A stretch of DNA of 35,261 bases, from the NCBI GenBank assembly GCA_934755305.1, contig CAKVLD010000029.1, positions 1-35,261 on the forward strand, written 5' to 3'. The position numbers and the translations under genes are program-made. The stretch's first letter is position 1; the number at the start of each line of letters is the position of its first letter. The notes under the pieces were generated by a model. The model was not told the DNA's origin. It made no database searches and saw nothing but the letters and a program-made list of their open reading frames with translations. Below, piece by piece: positions 30,745-35,261 of this stretch. Origin of the DNA: an uncultured Clostridium sp. (GTDB taxonomy: Bacteria > Bacillota > Clostridia > Clostridiales > Clostridiaceae).

Positions 30745-30756
30745 AAAATGTCTACA
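30745..30756 (+). repeat. Short repeat AAAATGTCTACA, left copy
   Basis: This 12-mer recurs exactly at 35006-35017. The TGTCTACA core also occurs once more at 34999-35006. The two places flank the large TPR-CHAT gene. Confidence 0.6.
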
Positions 30757-30877
30757 TTATCAGAACGCTTGTAGAATTTTTAATTGGTAGAAGAAAGTGA
30801 ATTACATTTCAGGTAGAAAAATTAATTTATGTGATAGAATGAAATAAATGGATGATTATAACAAAAGGGGGAGAAAA

Positions 30878-33800
30878 ATGGATTTTCAAATAGATAAATT
30901 TACAATCAATATCGATTTATCAAATGGTATGATTACTTCAGCAGTTTTAATTATTTCAAAAATTGCTACGCAAATAGATGGAAATATACATGTTATTGAT
31001 TATGTAGGGGATTCGATACACAAGTATTTTACAATAAGTAATGATTCAAAACCTGAATTTATTGAAAATACAAAGGAAATTATTCCTAAATTGATATTTG
31101 TAGATGATGCGATAATGGATATTGAATGGATTAAAGAATATGTAAATAGAATGGATAGCATGGATTTGGTTTTTATAAATGGAGCTGAGAAATTACTGAG
31201 ATACAGCGAAATTCAGCCGTTATTTATGAACTCGTTTAGGGGTAAAACTAATACGATTCATTTTTCAGAGCAGGAAAATTGGAAAGAGTTATTAAGCGAA
31301 TTAGATGCAATATATGGAGATTATCAAAATAGTGTTGCAGGAATAGTAACCAATATCTTTACAGATACAATTTGTAGAAAAATAATTGTTAAAGAATTAG
31401 AAAATTATGAAAATATGTCAATTATGTCAATGGCAGATCCGAGGATGAATTATGACAATGTATTGATTCAACATGAAATATTGGAAAATATTTCAAAAGA
31501 ACCTTTAGATAAGGCAATGTCTATAATCGAGAATAGGAGAAATAAACTAGGAGACAGGTCATACTATTTTTATATGGCAATTGCAAATTATAAAAATGGA
31601 AATCTATCCGAAGCAATAAATTTAATGGATGAGCAGTATGAGAATTTACTAAAACAAGATAAACTCATACTTGCAAATTTATATATAGAGGTAAATGACA
31701 AAGACAATGCAGAAAGAATTTTGATGGAGTTAGTAGAGGAGGATAGATATTTACATGATTTAATTCCCTCATTTCTTCGTTTATATGAAGAGAATACAGA
31801 GAAGTATTTGTATTGGCTGGAACAAGGAATGAAGTATACGCCGAATTGTCCTGCAATCATTGAATTGAATGCAACATTTTTGTCTCAGAATGAGAAATAT
31901 GAGGATGCAGCTAATGAATTTAGAAGATTGGGAACCTACATAAATAGGGATTACTATGAGTTAGTTGCAAGAATGAATGAAATATTAGCAGGAAAAATTG
32001 TTGGAGATCAAAATATAAAAAAGTATGTATATGAGTGTTTTAACGATAATCCTGACTTGAAAAATGAAGGGATTTACAGATTAGCGAACTATTACCTAGA
32101 TGTTAAAAAATCAGATTACTTATGTTTTAAGTGCCTAGAGGATGCAGAAATTGCATATGATAGAAAGCGTTCAACGGATATTGTGAAAATGAAGATGGCG
32201 ATATTAAAAGATGAGAAAAGAGCTGCAAAGGTATTAGGAAAACTGAAACCATTCAATAAGGATCGAGATGCAGAAAAGATAGCACGTGTTCGTGCGGAAA
32301 TGCTAGTTACTTTTATTCAGATTCTGGCAGGTTTTAAAGGTGGATATCTGTTTTGGAGAGAATTTTTGGAATCACAAAATAATGGAATTTGGAATCGTTA
32401 TGCATATAAATTATTGATTGATATATTGCCAGGGTGCCTTGATGAGCTTGAAAAAAGAGTAGATTCGTCAAAAATATATTTATTAAGTCAAAGGAAAATT
32501 CAAGGAGTAGGTGATGATTTACTTAATAATCCAGAACAGACATTTGTGAATTTAATAAGACTAATGAGAAGCATAAAAGTAAATTATTTTTATTATGATG
32601 CAGCTTTTGATAGTGATGAACAGTTCGTTAAATCTATTTTAACACCTGCAGAGGTTTTGAATGATAATACGATGCGCATCGTTTGTAGATATTATATATC
32701 TATTATTTTTGCAGTAAGCGGAAAACATCAAGAAGCTAATAATAATGCATTATTTATCTTAGAATTGATTAATATATTAAACGAAAAAGATAGAATATTA
32801 GCGTTATATTTGGGATTATTGGCATGGGGGCATTCACAATACTGTATGGGTAGATATACGGAGGGTATTTTTTGTGTTTTGTCAGCTATGAAATATTGTG
32901 TAATGACTAATGAAGCAATTCCTTTTATTGAAGAAGGTATAAATGTTATTAGTAAGTTCATTTCTGAATGTATGGATAAGTCGCTTCAGGTTGATGCTGA
33001 AAATTGGAAGGTAATGGCTTTAAAAGTAGATAAGTATAATTCAAATTTAATGAGAGCAATTTTGATACAAAAGTATAATTCGGAGAAATATTTGGAAAAA
33101 CTTAAAAGAGATATCGAAGAATGTTCAAATATTGATACTAATTGGGCAGAAAATGTCATTAATGTGGTTGCTATTTATGCTAAGAAAGGTATGACAAGTG
33201 ATGCATTGAAATTTATCAATATGTATGGGAAAAATACAATTAAATTGCTTGAAAAAAGAATGGATATTAGATTTCAAGTTTTATATGACTGGGCTGTTAT
33301 ATGTTTTTCTAGTTTGGATGAAAGAAATAATTTGTATCAAGCTTTAAATTACATTGAAATAGCATATCAAGATATAGAGGAAAAGCGACGAGTTTCGCAT
33401 AGAGAAGAAAGAGGAAGCATTGGAGCACAGTCAAATAAAATTTTGAAATTGCATTTGGATATATGTTGTACCATTTTGAATTTTGAAAGTACTAATTGTG
33501 GTGTACAATTATATCTAGAAAGTAGAATAGATGAAATTGTTTCAAAATTATCTCCACGATCGATAGTAGAACAGAAGAATTATTATAATACTCAATATGA
33601 TGTAGCGGCTGCTAAGAAACTTGAAGAGAAATATAATGTTATTAATGAGGAATACAAATTATTAATAAAAAATGGGGCTGATATTGGCACTATATCAGAA
33701 AAGGCTAAAGCTTCACAAGAAATATTAGAAATTTTGAAGAAAACACATCCGCATTTTGCTGAATTAAAAACATATACTCCACCTTCAGTGGAAGAAATCC

Positions 33801-34801
33801 AGTGTATATTGAAAAAGAGAGAAATTTTATATCAAAACATTTTGACAAAATATGGAGTGATTGAAATTGTAATATCAAGCAATAATGTAATAAGGAGCTA
33901 TAGGGGGATTGATAAAAAGAAATCGGATGTTAGTGTATTATCAAAGGAATTTAGTGAAGCAATGCAAGGACAACGTAATATAGACAGTGAGACCTTGCAT
34001 AGTGATATTTATAATATTTCAAAAATAATTGCAGAAAGTCTAATTTCCTATGTTTGTGATAATGAAGTTGACAGGATATTTTATTTGCCAGATTATGAGT
34101 TGAATATGTTCCCAGCTTCATTGATATCTACAGATAAGTTTTCGTTGATTGAAAATGTTCAATCAATTGTTAATATTTTAGATTATACATCTATTTTGGA
34201 GTTTAATAGGAATGTAAAAATGGATGGTGTAATTAATAGATGTGTTGGTAATGAAGCAGATAGTGAAATTCATATTATTTCAAAGTATTTGAAAAGTGTA
34301 AAAATGGATTGTTTTATGAACTTAGATAATAAATCAGATGATATATCGAATATTAGAAAGGCTATGGAAGAACATTCGCAGTTTAATGCGGTTGCAATAT
34401 ATGGACATGGAATATCTGATCCAATAGCTGGAAAGTTAGATGGAGCAAGAGGAATTGAAGGAAAAAATCATATTTTTGCATTATCAGATTTGATAGATGG
34501 TCTTGAATCTAAAATATTTATTCTAATAAGTTGTCGAGCTGGAACACCGAATAATATGACAGCAGAAGAATCATGCGGAACATGGGCTACATTACTCGAG
34601 AAGTTTAGAGGCACGATTGTCTGCTGTAAGTGGGATGTATATACAAATAAAACGGTAGAGTTTCTAAAGCGCTTTTTTGAACTATCACTTTTGGACGATA
34701 AGACATTAGATAACGCAATTAATATTGTACAGAGAGAGATGAAACAAAAGTATCCTCATGAACCACAATATTGGGCAGGAATTGAAATTTGGAATAACTA
34801 A
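30878..34801 (+). CDS. Large TPR-CHAT (caspase-like peptidase) protein
   Basis: 1307 residues. About 1-165: an N-terminal domain I do not recognise, with a Walker-B-like strand (MDLVFINGAEKLL) but no P-loop. About 220-800: helical repeats of TPR type (YYFYMAIANYKNGNLSEAI, LALYLGLLAWGHSQYCMGRYTEGI, VVAIYAKKGMTSDALKFI). About 905-985: charged helical linker. About 985-1307: CHAT domain, with FYLPDYELNMFPASLIS, then catalytic-dyad His1177 in AIYGHGISD and Cys1219 in FILISCRAG, and the end PQYWAGIEIWNN. CHAT proteins are caspase/separase-like proteases, many of them effectors in defence or cell-death systems; here both catalytic residues are kept. ATG 30878 is preferred because AGGGGGAG precedes it. 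Arg codons CGT/CGA/CGC are more common than in the neighbouring core genes. No partner gene lies inside the window. Target unknown. Confidence 0.85.
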   Translation: MDFQIDKFTINIDLSNGMITSAVLIISKIATQIDGNIHVIDYVGDSIHKYFTISNDSKPEFIENTKEIIPKLIFVDDAIMDIEWIKEYVNRMDSMDLVFINGAEKLLRYSEIQPLFMNSFRGKTNTIHFSEQENWKELLSELDAIYGDYQNSVAGIVTNIFTDTICRKIIVKELENYENMSIMSMADPRMNYDNVLIQHEILENISKEPLDKAMSIIENRRNKLGDRSYYFYMAIANYKNGNLSEAINLMDEQYENLLKQDKLILANLYIEVNDKDNAERILMELVEEDRYLHDLIPSFLRLYEENTEKYLYWLEQGMKYTPNCPAIIELNATFLSQNEKYEDAANEFRRLGTYINRDYYELVARMNEILAGKIVGDQNIKKYVYECFNDNPDLKNEGIYRLANYYLDVKKSDYLCFKCLEDAEIAYDRKRSTDIVKMKMAILKDEKRAAKVLGKLKPFNKDRDAEKIARVRAEMLVTFIQILAGFKGGYLFWREFLESQNNGIWNRYAYKLLIDILPGCLDELEKRVDSSKIYLLSQRKIQGVGDDLLNNPEQTFVNLIRLMRSIKVNYFYYDAAFDSDEQFVKSILTPAEVLNDNTMRIVCRYYISIIFAVSGKHQEANNNALFILELINILNEKDRILALYLGLLAWGHSQYCMGRYTEGIFCVLSAMKYCVMTNEAIPFIEEGINVISKFISECMDKSLQVDAENWKVMALKVDKYNSNLMRAILIQKYNSEKYLEKLKRDIEECSNIDTNWAENVINVVAIYAKKGMTSDALKFINMYGKNTIKLLEKRMDIRFQVLYDWAVICFSSLDERNNLYQALNYIEIAYQDIEEKRRVSHREERGSIGAQSNKILKLHLDICCTILNFESTNCGVQLYLESRIDEIVSKLSPRSIVEQKNYYNTQYDVAAAKKLEEKYNVINEEYKLLIKNGADIGTISEKAKASQEILEILKKTHPHFAELKTYTPPSVEEIQCILKKREILYQNILTKYGVIEIVISSNNVIRSYRGIDKKKSDVSVLSKEFSEAMQGQRNIDSETLHSDIYNISKIIAESLISYVCDNEVDRIFYLPDYELNMFPASLISTDKFSLIENVQSIVNILDYTSILEFNRNVKMDGVINRCVGNEADSEIHIISKYLKSVKMDCFMNLDNKSDDISNIRKAMEEHSQFNAVAIYGHGISDPIAGKLDGARGIEGKNHIFALSDLIDGLESKIFILISCRAGTPNNMTAEESCGTWATLLEKFRGTIVCCKWDVYTNKTVEFLKRFFELSLLDDKTLDNAINIVQREMKQKYPHEPQYWAGIEIWNN

Positions 34802-34830
34802 AAGGTGTTGTCATTAACTTGATAAAATAG

Positions 34831-34920
34831 TTTTTCTTCGTTAACTTAGGTGGATTAAAACGTGATGTTTTGAAAAATGCAGAACAGTTTATCGAGCAAA
34901 TAGTTGAGACTGTGGAATAA
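34831..34920 (+). pseudogene. C-terminal remnant of an unidentified gene
   Basis: An open stretch after a TAG at 34828 reads NLGGLKRDVLKNAEQFIEQ and then IVETVE before TAA 34918. It looks like real coding sequence (amphipathic helix, balanced codons) but has no start or ribosome site. It is probably the tail of a gene that lost its 5' part when the TPR-CHAT gene arrived. Family unknown. Confidence 0.4.
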
Positions 34921-35261
34921 GAAGACAAATTCCAGTTTGTTAAATGAATGTTTCTTATTTTAGAGACTTGCCTTATCTGATGATATTTCAATTAATAATG
35001 TCTACAAAATGTCTACAAAAATTTTAAAATTGTGTTGGACAAACTGGAATAATTGGATATAGTATACTGTATGTACTGGGATCTAGAATATGTATACCAA
35101 ATATATTGGTTTGAAATAAACAGATGCACAATATATAGATGTAAACATAGAATTTGAATAATATTTAAAAAAACTTACTAATTTTGTAAGAGTCAAAGAT
35201 TTGGTATCTAGAAATCAAGAGTATTACATTGATAGAATTTAAGAAAAACATAAATTTTATC
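34921..35261. other. Gene-free end of the window with inverted and direct repeats
   Basis: ATTCCAGTTTGT (34929-34940) and ACAAACTGGAAT (35039-35050) are an exact 12-bp inverted pair. Between them are two back-to-back copies of the 11-mer TGTCTACAAAA (34999-35020). At 35147-35162, ATAGAATTTGAATAAT resembles the last bases of guaA. No supported gene. The arrangement is like the arm and core sites around an integrase attachment site, but no integrase is visible. Confidence 0.5.

Noticed and set aside
31588..32961. Minus-strand open frames inside the TPR-CHAT gene
   Set aside because: Antisense shadows of a long, continuous coding sequence without start signals.
1..35261. CRISPR array, tRNA or rRNA genes
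   Set aside because: No regularly spaced repeats of 25-40 bases and no tRNA cloverleaf or rRNA sequence was seen anywhere in the window.

Overview
The base composition is strongly AT-rich, arginine codons are mostly AGA, and the gene content is anaerobic: a crt-bcd-etfBA-hbd butyryl-CoA operon, an [FeFe]-hydrogenase, Nfn transhydrogenase, Rex and a 6S-like RNA. Together these point to a butyrate-forming Clostridium (cluster I, sensu stricto). The species cannot be fixed from the sequence alone.

Layout. (1) 1-5.1 kb is an accessory, rearranged stretch. It holds the tail of an IS66-type transposase, an LPXTG surface protein on the minus strand, a truncated first copy of a mannose-1-phosphate guanylyltransferase gene, an 84-bp scar of a second LPXTG gene, a 5'-truncated HNH nuclease, a small secreted protein, and the intact guanylyltransferase gene. 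A perfect 283-bp direct repeat brackets the inserted part. (2) 5.2-9.5 kb is concerned with metals and membranes: a zinc-phospholipase-C-like protein, an ArsR/CadC repressor with palindromic operator, a CadA-type P1B ATPase, and a Mn2+ (yybP-ykoY) riboswitch ahead of the MntP exporter. (3) 9.8-15.4 kb has rex followed by crt-bcd-etfB-etfA-hbd, with two Rex-type operators on two candidate promoters. (4) 15.4-17.2 kb is a small accessory cassette, a secreted protein plus a 114-aa partner, lying between two near-identical hairpin terminators. A gene-poor stretch with paired palindromes follows. (5) 17.2-24.5 kb has an iron alcohol dehydrogenase with a Rex-like site, the 6S-like RNA, nfnAB, a C_GCAxxG_C_C protein, an Ogg-type glycosylase, a small HNH protein on the minus strand, and a ferredoxin-like [FeFe]-hydrogenase. 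(6) 24.6-30.7 kb has CIRCE-groESL, an orphan pilin-like gene, and a guanine riboswitch ahead of guaB-guaA. (7) 30.7-35.2 kb is a putative island behind guaA. It carries one very large gene of 1307 codons for a TPR-CHAT (caspase-like) protein, followed by recombination-site-like repeats and gene debris.

How it works together. Region 3 to 5 is a redox-balancing neighbourhood. The Bcd-Etf complex bifurcates electrons from NADH to crotonyl-CoA and ferredoxin, Nfn exchanges NADH, ferredoxin and NADP pools, hydrogenase disposes of or senses electrons, and the alcohol dehydrogenase consumes reducing power. Rex (NADH/NAD+ sensor) probably controls the operon and the dehydrogenase.

The most interesting element is the TPR-CHAT protease-like gene, whose setting (solitary, flanked by short repeats, next to a common integration locus, partly foreign codon use) is that of a defence or conflict gene. 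The 283-bp repeat cassette around the guanylyltransferase gene is second.
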